This document shows positions 1-5,845 of a stretch of DNA of 5,845 bases, one piece after another. Under the pieces are notes generated by a model. The model worked only from the letters and a program-made list of their open reading frames with translations. It was not told where the DNA came from and searched no databases. The stretch is taken from assembly GCA_018882645.1 (NCBI GenBank), contig VERM01000109.1, positions 1 through 5,845 on the forward strand. Direction: 5' to 3'. Source of the DNA: Ferruginibacter sp. Its GTDB lineage: Bacteria; Bacteroidota; Bacteroidia; Chitinophagales; Chitinophagaceae. How positions within the stretch are numbered: position 1 is the stretch's first letter; every line of letters starts with the position of its first letter. The translations under genes were made by a program, and so were the position numbers.

Positions 1-4
1 TTTC

Positions 5-12
5 AATCTTTG
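5..12 (+). promoter_or_regulatory. Candidate -7 promoter element (AATCTTTG)
   Basis: The bases AATCTTTG, followed by CAC, match the Bacteroidota -7 consensus TAnnTTTG at every fixed position except the first. A -33 element would lie outside the window, so it cannot be checked. A transcript from here would begin near 16-20, just before the ATG at 29, or could be the start of a roughly 310-nt susC leader. This is a motif match only. Confidence 0.25.
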
Positions 13-28
13 CACAAGAGCAAAAAAA

Positions 29-103
29 ATGAAACAGCAGATTATCATCTTTAACGGCTACTCCTTCCTGGTTTATACAGCCCTGCTGTTATATTGTTGT
101 TGA
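29..103 (+). CDS. Possible 24-residue hydrophobic small ORF
   Basis: An ATG preceded by an eight-A stretch opens a 24-codon frame ending in TGA. The product starts MKQQIIIF and ends LLLYCC, with a largely hydrophobic, aromatic middle, so it could be a tiny membrane peptide. The A-rich leader and the promoter-like AATCTTTG just upstream are what make it worth listing. Against it, the frame is also open to the left edge of the window, so these codons could instead be the tail of a longer upstream gene. A frame this short arises easily by chance. I recognise no family. Confidence 0.15.
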   Translation: MKQQIIIFNGYSFLVYTALLLYCC

Positions 104-155
104 TAGCGCATCAAGAAGGTATATTTTTCTATCAATTTATTCTAATAATCATTTA

Positions 156-171
156 CAAATAATAATATTTG
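156..171. repeat. AT-rich inverted repeat CAAATA-N4-TATTTG
   Basis: The two 6-bp arms (156-161 and 166-171) are exact reverse complements separated by ATAA. The right arm is part of the candidate -7 element at 164-171, so a dimeric repressor or activator bound here would touch the promoter. The arms consist almost only of A and T in an AT-rich region, so chance is a real explanation. Confidence 0.3.
164..171 (+). promoter_or_regulatory. Candidate susC operon promoter -7 element (AATATTTG)
   Basis: AATATTTG agrees with TAnnTTTG at all fixed positions but the first. It lies in the most AT-rich part of the spacer and would start a transcript around 175-178, giving a susC leader of about 150 nt that includes the hairpin at 217-243. 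No good TTTG-type -33 element is seen at the usual spacing upstream; only TTTA and TTCT stretches occur. The operon may therefore need an activator, or the true promoter may be elsewhere, for example at 5-12 or upstream of the window. Confidence 0.25.
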
Positions 172-208
172 ATATGTTACAAAACGATACTTCATAATAC
201 AATTTCAT

Positions 209-243
209 AAAAAAATGCCGGACACTGTTGCAGCAGTTCCGGC
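209..243 (-). terminator. Intrinsic terminator on the minus strand
   Basis: Read on the minus strand, GCCGGAACTG (243-234) pairs with CAGT plus TCCGGC (227-224 and 222-217) around a 6-nt loop (233-228). This makes ten pairs with one bulged G (223). The stem is followed by A and then seven T (215-209), the standard form of a Rho-independent terminator. On the + strand the hairpin is followed by CCGGGTAAAAC with no T-run, so it should not stop susC transcription there. No minus-strand protein gene needs this terminator, which is why an antisense RNA is proposed. On the + strand the same hairpin would be a structured element of the susC leader. Confidence 0.5.
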
Positions 244-310
244 CCGGGTAAAACAAGACCTGTACATCAAATACAAAACAGCTGAGACAGCTGAGTGCCT
301 TATTTTTTAA
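215..310 (+). CDS. Possible 31-residue leader ORF before susC
   Basis: An ATG preceded by an A-rich run opens 31 codons ending in TAA, 16 nt before the susC start. The product begins MPDTVAAVPARVKQD and ends ECLIF. It has no signal peptide or recognised motif. The frame contains the whole hairpin at 217-243 and the tandem repeat at 278-295, which argues that structure rather than coding explains these bases. It is listed because translation of such a frame could couple to, or be controlled with, susC. Chance occurrence is the more likely explanation. Confidence 0.12.
   Translation: MPDTVAAVPARVKQDLYIKYKTAETAECLIF
278..295 (+). repeat. Two tandem copies of ACAGCTGAG
   Basis: The 9-bp unit ACAGCTGAG occurs twice head to tail (278-286 and 287-295). 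Each copy contains the palindrome CAGCTG, so the two can also pair as a 6-bp stem with an AGA loop (279-293) in RNA of either strand. It lies 31 bp upstream of the susC start. It could be a protein-binding site, part of the leader fold, or a recent small duplication. Confidence 0.5.
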
Positions 311-318
311 AACCAAAA

Positions 319-348
319 CAAAAGTAATGAAACGATTTTACATTTCAA
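319..348 (-). promoter_or_regulatory. Candidate minus-strand promoter (TTG-N19-TACTTTTG)
   Basis: On the minus strand TACTTTTG (326-319) is a complete match to the Bacteroidota -7 consensus TAnnTTTG. A TTG (348-346) lies upstream after a 19-bp spacer, the expected place of the -33 element. The -33 box extends into the first codons of susC. Transcription would begin around 312-315 and run toward the terminator at 243-209. Because the region is rich in A and T, a chance match cannot be excluded. Confidence 0.3.
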
Positions 349-3300
349 TTATCAAGATCTTCTTGTTAAGTCCGATTATTGTATCGGCACAGCAAAAATC
401 CAACGAACCTGTTATCAATTCAGTATTGACAGGAAAAATAATAGATGATAAAAAAAGCTTTCCGCTGGAAGGAGCTACCGCACAAATCAAAGGAACCACC
501 AATCTCTCTATCGCAGACAATGAAGGAAAATTTGTGCTGAAGACAGGACAAAAATTTCCATTTACAGTTATCATCAGTCTGGTTGGTTACTCCTCACAGG
601 AAATTGTTGCCACCGGCTCTGATTTGCTGGTTAAACTCAGTACAAGCGAAACCTCATTAGATGAAGTGACCGTGATCGGATATGGCAGTCAAAGAAAAAA
701 AGATAATACTGGCTCCGTAGCTTCACTCTCAAAAGATAAATTCAATCAGGTAACCCCTTCGGTAGATAACCTCTTAAAAGGTTCTATTGCAGGTGTTCAG
801 GTTACACAAAGTTCCGGATCACCCGGAGCCGCATCATCCATACGCATACGTGGAGGTAACTCCATCACAGGAGGCTCTGAACCATTGTATGTAGTTGACG
901 GGGTACTTATTTATAATGACAACAACAATGGTTCTGCCGGAGTATCACTGGCAGGTGCTTCCTTGAATGTTTTGGCGTCCATCAATCCGGCAGATATTGA
1001 ATCTATTGATGTGTTGAAAGATGCATCAGCAACCGCCATCTACGGTTCACGTGGAGCCAATGGGGTCATTATTATCAATACTAAAAAAGGAAGTAAAGGG
1101 CAAACCAATATCAGTTATGATGCTTATTTTGGCGTACAACAGGTCTTAAAAAAGCTCAATTTATTAAATGCACGTCAGTGGGCTGAACAACGTAATGACA
1201 TCATAAAATCTCTGCCTCAGACACCCACTCCGGGAATTTTCTCTCCCACACAACTTGATTCTATTGCCAATGTGGGCGGATACGACTGGCAATCAGCCGC
1301 GCTGAGAAATGCACCCATTCAGAGTCACCAGTTGTCTATTTCGGGAGGAGATGCCAAATCAAGATACGCTGTTTCAGGAAATTATTTTGCGCAGGATGGA
1401 ATCGTGATTGGTTCAGATTTGAAAAGATTCTCCGGTCGCGTCAATTACGAGAGAAATATTTCTTCTGCATTAAAATTTGGTATCAATCTGACCGGAAGCA
1501 ATTCGGTGCTCAATGGTACCAGTGGTCTTTCAAATACTATTACCTCCGGAAATAATTTTTTCTCTGTTCTGCAACAGGCGCCTGTTGTCCCAATATATAA
1601 CAGCGACGGAAGCTTCAATATCACAAGGAATCCATTCGTTGCTCCGGTTAACGGATTGGTCAGCAACCCGATTAATGATCTTGTCAATACTACCAATGAA
1701 ACAAAAATAAACAGAACACTTAGTGCGTTTTTTACTGAGTATAAAATCACCAAAGATCTGACTGCCCGTGTGAGTGCCAGTGCAGATGTAATCAATACAA
1801 AACAAAATTTTTATGCACCCTCCACGACTACTAATGGTTTGGCAGAAAAAGGAAGGGCATTGATCGGTAACAAAACCGTTACAGCACTGCTAAATGAAAA
1901 CACACTTAATTACACCAAATCATTTGGCTCAGGTCATTTACTGACAGCACTTGCCGGATTTACTACACAAACAACAAAAGGTGAAATTTTTTCAACCGAT
2001 GCGAGCAACTTTATAAGCGATCTGAATGGTTTTAATGCCATACAGGACGGTACTCCCGGAAGGCCATTTTCTGATGCTTTCAAAAGTACATTGAACTCCT
2101 GGCTGGGTAGATTGAATTATTCTTACAATAGTAAATATAATTTAACACTATCGGTTAGGGCGGACGGTTCTTCCAGATTCGGACGTGACAACAGATGGGG
2201 TTATTTCCCATCAGCGGGTTTCAGCTGGAATATCACTGATGAGAAATTTACAAATAATTTGAATAAATACGCAAATGTAAAACTTCGTCTGAGTGCAGGA
2301 ACCACAGGTAATCAGGAGATACCAGATTACCTGGCACTTGCCGCTATTCGTTCTGTCAACTACAGTTTTGGAGGAGTAGTTCAACCCGGCTTCGCACCAA
2401 CCCGCTTCGCCAATCCGGATCTTAAATGGGAAAAAACAAGCCAATACAACGGGGGTTTAGATGTTTCTCTTTTTTCCAAACGCATTAACATTGCCTTCGA
2501 TGTCTATTACAAGAAAACAACTGACCTGCTCGTGAATGTGCCTGTTCCTTTATCCAGCGGCTTTACTTCCGTATTGAAAAATATCGGAGCAGTTGAAAAT
2601 AAAGGAATTGAACTGGCAATCAATACACAGAATGTATCTACCAATGATTTTACCTGGAATTCAAGCTTTGTTTATTCATTAAACAGAAACAAAGTACTGG
2701 AAATCGGCAACGGCGTTCAGCAATTCTTTCCGACAGTTCCGGGTGTCCTTAATGTTCAACAACCTGTTATTGTAAAAGTAGGGTTGCCATTAGGTAGCTT
2801 CTGGGGGTATCAGACCAATGGTTTGTTTCAGACCGGAGACAATATTGCAGGTTTGCCTACACTGGCAGGTCCGGCCAATACTAAACCGGGAGACAGGAGA
2901 TATGTTGATGTAAGCGGTCCGCAAGGAAAACCCGATGGTAAAATCAACGCCGCTTATGATAAGGTATATCTGGGAAGCGCGCAACCCAAATTCATTGCTG
3001 CACTCACCAACAATTTTACATACAAAGGCTTTGATCTGCAGGTGTTTTTTCAGGGCGTTTTCGGAAACAAAATTTTCAATGCACTCAGACAAAATTTAGA
3101 GATTCCTACATTGGGAACAAATGGGCTGGCTAGTTTAGCAGACAGATGGACAGAGAACAATCCTACCAACGATGTTGAACGCGCGAAGAGTTCGCCCGCA
3201 GCAGTGCCTTCCAATCGTTTTATTGAAGACGGGTCTTTCATCAGATTGAGAACGCTGACATTGGGCTATACACTCCCAAATTCAGTTGCCCAGAAGATTA

Positions 3301-3476
3301 AGGCAAAAAATATCAAGTTTTTTGTGTCGGGACAAAATATTCTTACCATAACAAAATACACAGGATATGATCCTGAGGTAAGTTCATATGAACAAAGCAA
3401 TCTGATACCGGGAATAGATTATGGAGCTTATCCAGGGTCAAAAACTTTTACGGGAGGCTTCAATATAACCTTTTAA
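327..3476 (+). CDS. SusC/RagA-family TonB-dependent outer-membrane transporter
   Basis: This 1049-residue protein is a typical-length SusC-like porin that imports large ligands, usually glycans, across the outer membrane with energy from TonB-ExbBD. In order it shows a Sec signal peptide (about 1-21, cleavage after VSA), a carboxypeptidase-regulatory-like beta-sandwich domain (about 34-104), a TonB-box region around LDEVTVIGYGSQ (111-122), a plug domain (about 125-255) and a long beta-barrel to the C-terminal phenylalanine, the usual outer-membrane insertion signal. Family signatures include SIRIRGGNSI (171-180), PLYVVDGV (186-193) and the SusC signature NPADIESIDVLKDASATAIY continuing into GSRGANGVIIINTKKG (220-255). 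There is no STN domain before the sandwich domain, so control through a FecR/ECF-sigma relay is not indicated. The ATG at 327 is chosen because it gives a complete signal peptide; the leader is A-rich without Shine-Dalgarno. susD follows after 27 bp. Family assignment is very secure; the ligand is unknown. Confidence 0.97.
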   Translation: MKRFYISIIKIFLLSPIIVSAQQKSNEPVINSVLTGKIIDDKKSFPLEGATAQIKGTTNLSIADNEGKFVLKTGQKFPFTVIISLVGYSSQEIVATGSDLLVKLSTSETSLDEVTVIGYGSQRKKDNTGSVASLSKDKFNQVTPSVDNLLKGSIAGVQVTQSSGSPGAASSIRIRGGNSITGGSEPLYVVDGVLIYNDNNNGSAGVSLAGASLNVLASINPADIESIDVLKDASATAIYGSRGANGVIIINTKKGSKGQTNISYDAYFGVQQVLKKLNLLNARQWAEQRNDIIKSLPQTPTPGIFSPTQLDSIANVGGYDWQSAALRNAPIQSHQLSISGGDAKSRYAVSGNYFAQDGIVIGSDLKRFSGRVNYERNISSALKFGINLTGSNSVLNGTSGLSNTITSGNNFFSVLQQAPVVPIYNSDGSFNITRNPFVAPVNGLVSNPINDLVNTTNETKINRTLSAFFTEYKITKDLTARVSASADVINTKQNFYAPSTTTNGLAEKGRALIGNKTVTALLNENTLNYTKSFGSGHLLTALAGFTTQTTKGEIFSTDASNFISDLNGFNAIQDGTPGRPFSDAFKSTLNSWLGRLNYSYNSKYNLTLSVRADGSSRFGRDNRWGYFPSAGFSWNITDEKFTNNLNKYANVKLRLSAGTTGNQEIPDYLALAAIRSVNYSFGGVVQPGFAPTRFANPDLKWEKTSQYNGGLDVSLFSKRINIAFDVYYKKTTDLLVNVPVPLSSGFTSVLKNIGAVENKGIELAINTQNVSTNDFTWNSSFVYSLNRNKVLEIGNGVQQFFPTVPGVLNVQQPVIVKVGLPLGSFWGYQTNGLFQTGDNIAGLPTLAGPANTKPGDRRYVDVSGPQGKPDGKINAAYDKVYLGSAQPKFIAALTNNFTYKGFDLQVFFQGVFGNKIFNALRQNLEIPTLGTNGLASLADRWTENNPTNDVERAKSSPAAVPSNRFIEDGSFIRLRTLTLGYTLPNSVAQKIKAKNIKFFVSGQNILTITKYTGYDPEVSSYEQSNLIPGIDYGAYPGSKTFTGGFNITF

Positions 3477-3503
3477 TTTATCAAAACATTTTACTACTAT
3501 TTT

Positions 3504-4988
3504 ATGAAACAGTTTATTTATAACTACAGATATCTGAGTATTCTATTGCTGGTGTTGCTATTTGAAACCTCATGCAATAAACTGGATGTTCAACCTTCAT
3601 CTTTTGTTACAAAAGATAATTTCTTTAAAACACAGGCAGATGCCATAGCAAGTGTAAACGCTGTTTATGCTTCATTAAACATTGATCCTACTGATCAGAG
3701 TTTGTTTGGCAGAAACTTGTATTTTCTTACAGACATGGGTTCTGATTATGCGGTTGCAGGAGCATCGGCCATCAATCCAAATGTACGTGCCATCAGTGGT
3801 CTAACGCATGATGCCAATACCGACAGGATTCAGATTGCATGGAGGCAAATATATAATGGTATCAACAGGGCGAATATCGCCATTGAAAATATACCTGCTG
3901 TAAATGCGCCTGATGAAATTAAAACCCGATTAATTAATGAAGCGAAATTCATTCGTGCGTTGTTATATTTTCACGCGGTAAGATTATGGGGAGCTGTGCC
4001 GCTTGTGTTAAAAGAACCCGCATCGCTTGAAATTAATCAATTGAAAACTCCTCGCACACCGGTCAATCAGGTGTATGATCAAATCATCAAAGATCTGACA
4101 GATGCAGAAAAACTGCCTGACGGCTACGGAGGAACCAATGTAGGAAGAGCCACAGGCGGTGCTGCCAAATCATTGCTGGTAAAAGTATATCTCACTCAAA
4201 AACAATGGGCAAAAGCGAGCGCCAAAGCACGTGAGGTAACAACCGGAAATTATGGTTATACCCTTGTTCAGAACTTTGCAGACTTGTTCAATCCCAAAAA
4301 GAAAAACGGGCCTGAGCATATTTTTTCCGCTCAGTTTGAACCCAATCAATCCGGGAATGGCAGCAGTGGAAGTACTTTTATGGGTGCGGCATTTCTCGGA
4401 TTCAGGGCAACAGAACCTGCGGATATTGTGTCAGATGTAGCGTTGTTCTATGATATCTTTCAACCAGGTGATACCAGAAGAGATGTATCATTTGCCAAAA
4501 AACTTTTTAATCCTGCCACAGGGAAAGATTATGAGTTTCCAAAACCAATTTTCAGAAAGTATGTTGACACAACAATTTTGGCAACCGGTGGAAATGTTGC
4601 CATCAACTTTCCACTGATTCGTCATGCGGATATTCTGCTATCATTGGCTGAATCCATCAATGAAGAGTCCGGCCCAACGGATGAAGCGTATGAAGCTATC
4701 AATAAAGTAAGAAGAAGAGCTTTCGGTAAGCCCATTAATACGCCTGATCCAACCGTTGATCTTGCAGGATTGTCAGCAAATGATTTCAGAGAAGCGGTTT
4801 ATGAAGAAAGAAAAAAGGAATTTATTCAGGAAGGGCAGCGCTGGTTCGATCTGGTGCGCTGGGGCAGACTGGTTTCAGAAGTGAAAAAAGTTCCCGCTAA
4901 AGCAGCTGTTTCAGAAAGAAATAATCTTTATCCCATTCCTCAAAGCGAGGTAAATATAAGCGGACTCACACAAAATCCGGGGTATTAA
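3504..4988 (+). CDS. SusD/RagB-family surface ligand-binding lipoprotein
   Basis: This 494-residue protein is the partner of the SusC-like transporter. SusD proteins sit on the outer face of the outer membrane and form a hinged lid that binds ligand over the SusC barrel. A hydrophobic signal (about 10-20) ends in ETSC, with Cys24 as the predicted lipidated residue. Residue -3 is Glu rather than the classical Leu, which is tolerated in Bacteroidota. The N-terminal SusD-like region shows TPR-like helices: AKFIRALLYFHAVRLWGAVP (147-166), DQIIKDLTDAEKLP (192-205) and GRATGGAAKSLLVKVYL (214-230). The C-terminal SusD/RagB region shows IRHADILLSLAESIN (372-386), the conserved EERKKEFIQEGQRWFDLVRW (434-453) and a closing YPIPQSEVN...NPGY (476-494). 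Length is normal for the family and nothing is broken. The first ATG gives a complete lipoprotein signal. It lies 27 bp after susC and 29 bp before the sulfatase gene, so co-transcription is very likely. The ligand cannot be read from sequence. Confidence 0.96.
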   Translation: MKQFIYNYRYLSILLLVLLFETSCNKLDVQPSSFVTKDNFFKTQADAIASVNAVYASLNIDPTDQSLFGRNLYFLTDMGSDYAVAGASAINPNVRAISGLTHDANTDRIQIAWRQIYNGINRANIAIENIPAVNAPDEIKTRLINEAKFIRALLYFHAVRLWGAVPLVLKEPASLEINQLKTPRTPVNQVYDQIIKDLTDAEKLPDGYGGTNVGRATGGAAKSLLVKVYLTQKQWAKASAKAREVTTGNYGYTLVQNFADLFNPKKKNGPEHIFSAQFEPNQSGNGSSGSTFMGAAFLGFRATEPADIVSDVALFYDIFQPGDTRRDVSFAKKLFNPATGKDYEFPKPIFRKYVDTTILATGGNVAINFPLIRHADILLSLAESINEESGPTDEAYEAINKVRRRAFGKPINTPDPTVDLAGLSANDFREAVYEERKKEFIQEGQRWFDLVRWGRLVSEVKKVPAKAAVSERNNLYPIPQSEVNISGLTQNPGY

Positions 4989-5017
4989 AAATTTATAATC
5001 ACATAAAAATATTAGAA

Positions 5018-5845
5018 ATGAAAATGAAAAAACTTTCGGCTGCGATATTAATTGCAACAAGCATTGTCGTTGGTTCTGATGCTTTCGCACAGTCTCCCCA
5101 ACCTTATAACGGTATTATTGGAAGAACCCTTGCTGAATCAAAAGAATGGTGGCCTGAGCCGGTAAAGGCTCCGGCAAATGCACCCAACATCGTATGGATA
5201 TTACTGGATGATGTGGGCTTTGGCGCCAGCAGTTCATTTGGAGGATTAGTAAACACACCTGTTTTAGATTCACTGGCTAATAACGGTCTTCGATATACGA
5301 ACTTTCATACGGCCGCCATTTGTGCTCCTACGCGTTCAGCCTTGTTGACGGGACGAAATCAACACGCTGTACATGTAGGTGGATTCTCCCATACCATGTT
5401 GTCTGCAGGTTTTCCCGGTTGGGATGGCAGATTGCCTTCATCAGCAGGAACCGTGGCGGAAATATTAAGAGAGAATGGCTATAACACTTTTGCAGTAGGT
5501 AAATACGGTGTCACACCCGATGAGGATGCAACCGATGCAGGACCTTTCGACAGATGGCCGACAGGTAAAGGCTTTGATCGTTTTTTTGGTTTCCTTGGAT
5601 CAGAAACGGATCAATACAAACCTGATCTGGTGGAAGACCAGGCACATGTTGATCCGGATGGCAGACACCTGAGTGAACAAATCACAGACAAAGCCATAAC
5701 CTACATCACCAAACAAAAAAAGGCTGCGCCTGATAAACCATTCTTTTTATACTACGCACCCCGTGCATCCCATTCACCACACCAGGTTGCTGAAGTGTGG
5801 AGTAATAAGTACAAAGGAAAATGTGATGAAGGCTGGAATGTGTAC
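5018..5845 (+). CDS. Secreted type I sulfatase (arylsulfatase family), 3' end cut by window
   Basis: The 276 codons visible are the N-terminal part of a formylglycine-dependent sulfatase, a family usually exceeding 500 residues, which hydrolyses sulfate esters. A Sec signal peptide (1-24, cleavage after AFA) predicts a periplasmic enzyme. The segment NIVWILLDDVGFG (57-69) carries the metal-binding Asp64-Asp65. CAPTRSALLTGRN (102-114) holds Cys102, expected to be oxidised to formylglycine by a separate maturase, and Arg106. YYAPRASHSPHQV (245-257) supplies His252. The arrangement, with WWPEPVKAP before the metal site and GPFDRWPTGKGFDRFFGFLG (175-194), resembles the SulfAtlas S1_4-type arylsulfatases; that subfamily call is from memory. 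One oddity: the usual GKWH segment is GKYG (161-164), so the catalytic-His position is Gly164. The C-terminal metal ligands and lysine lie beyond the edge. ATG 5018 is used; ATG 5024 would serve equally well. The gene follows susD by 29 bp with an A-rich leader, which links it to the SusCD substrate. Confidence 0.94.
   Translation, partial: MKMKKLSAAILIATSIVVGSDAFAQSPQPYNGIIGRTLAESKEWWPEPVKAPANAPNIVWILLDDVGFGASSSFGGLVNTPVLDSLANNGLRYTNFHTAAICAPTRSALLTGRNQHAVHVGGFSHTMLSAGFPGWDGRLPSSAGTVAEILRENGYNTFAVGKYGVTPDEDATDAGPFDRWPTGKGFDRFFGFLGSETDQYKPDLVEDQAHVDPDGRHLSEQITDKAITYITKQKKAAPDKPFFLYYAPRASHSPHQVAEVWSNKYKGKCDEGWNVY

Larger units (their letters stand above)
209..314 (-). ncRNA. Candidate antisense small RNA opposite the susC leader
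   Basis: On the minus strand, a TTG-N19-TACTTTTG promoter-like pair (348-319) is followed about 100 nt later by a GC-rich hairpin and a run of seven T (243-209). A transcript between them would be about 100-106 nt. It would fold into two hairpins (293-279 and 243-217), and it would be fully complementary to the susC leader, stopping about 12 nt short of the start codon. Cis-encoded antisense RNAs in this position are known in Bacteroides PULs, for example DonS opposite the leader of a susC-like gene, where they repress the locus. The 5' end is estimated from the -7 box and may be off by several bases. There is no homology evidence; the call rests on layout alone. Confidence 0.35.
1..326. other. 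Intergenic region and susC leader, no convincing gene
   Basis: No frame in this stretch gives a recognisable protein. At the left edge all three + frames are open from the first bases and close at TGA 30-32, TAA 52-54 and TGA 101-103. The last few codons of an upstream + strand gene could therefore lie here, but the frame cannot be chosen. Positions 104-210 are very AT-rich and look like promoter DNA. Positions 211-310 are richer in structure, with a GC-rich hairpin and a 9-bp tandem repeat. The segment just before the susC start (311-326) is A-rich, as is usual for translation starts in Bacteroidota. The more specific elements are listed separately with their own confidence. Confidence 0.8.

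Noticed and set aside
1..90. Minus-strand frame open to the left edge with protein-like composition
   Set aside because: It is preceded by an in-frame TAA and contains no ATG start inside the window, so there is no support for a divergent gene beginning here.
217..308. Leader hairpins plus the TTTTTT at 303-308 as a + strand terminator or attenuator before susC
   Set aside because: The strong hairpin is followed by CCGGGTAAAAC, and the weak CAGCTG stem is separated from the T-run by nine bases, so neither has the geometry of an intrinsic terminator on the + strand.
338..574. A 78-codon minus-strand frame over the susC start that could have been the gene served by the minus-strand terminator
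   Set aside because: It is antisense to the signal peptide and sandwich domain of SusC, ends at 338 about 95 bases before the terminator stem, and its product looks like no known protein. A non-coding antisense RNA fits the terminator better.
1445..1805. Open reading frames of 91 and 116 codons on the minus strand and 65 codons in another + frame inside susC
   Set aside because: They lie wholly inside a well-supported SusC barrel sequence, have no recognisable domains and overlap each other; they are shadow frames.
4989..5017. Possible transcription end between susD and the sulfatase gene
   Set aside because: The 29-bp spacer is only AT-rich, with no inverted repeat or T-run, and matches the susC-susD spacer in length; a shared transcript is the simpler reading.
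5716..5722. A-AAA-AAG slippery heptamer in the zero frame of the sulfatase gene, resembling the dnaX frameshift site
   Set aside because: A -1 shift would reach a TGA within four codons, in the middle of a conserved domain, with no clear stimulatory structure seen. The same heptamer also occurs in susC at a Lys-Lys pair, so it reflects ordinary AAA/AAG lysine codons.

Overview
The window looks like part of a polysaccharide-utilisation locus (PUL) from a Bacteroidota bacterium, probably a Chitinophagaceae/Sphingobacteriia-type genome. The basis is an adjacent SusC/SusD outer-membrane pair, A-rich leaders without Shine-Dalgarno sequences, AT-rich spacers and Bacteroidota-style TAnnTTTG promoter-like motifs. 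The exact taxon is inferred and not certain.

Layout. Positions 1-326 contain no convincing complete gene. This stretch is AT-rich and serves as the leader of the first gene. It holds a strong GC-rich hairpin (217-243), a small tandem repeat (278-295), an AT-rich inverted repeat (156-171), candidate promoter motifs on both strands and two weak short ORFs. Then come three co-directional genes on the + strand: a SusC/RagA TonB-dependent transporter (327-3476), a SusD/RagB lipoprotein (3504-4988) and a secreted type I sulfatase (5018 to the right edge, truncated after 276 codons). The spacers are 27 and 29 bp with no terminator, so the three very probably form one operon.

How the genes work together. 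SusD is expected to sit as a lipid-anchored lid on the SusC barrel and capture a ligand at the cell surface. SusC would import it with energy from TonB. The periplasmic sulfatase would then remove sulfate esters. Its presence suggests, by inference, a sulfated substrate such as a sulfated glycan or a smaller sulfate ester. No glycoside hydrolase or regulator lies inside the window, so the substrate cannot be named.

Most of the window is an ordinary susCD-sulfatase cluster. Two points deserve a second look. (1) On the minus strand, the susC leader carries a promoter-like pair (TTG-N19-TACTTTTG) followed about 100 nt later by a hairpin with seven U residues. That is the layout expected of a short antisense RNA opposite the susC leader, as known for some Bacteroides PULs. 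(2) The sulfatase has the formylglycine motif (CAPTR), but the usual GKWH catalytic segment reads GKYG, so the usual catalytic histidine position is glycine.
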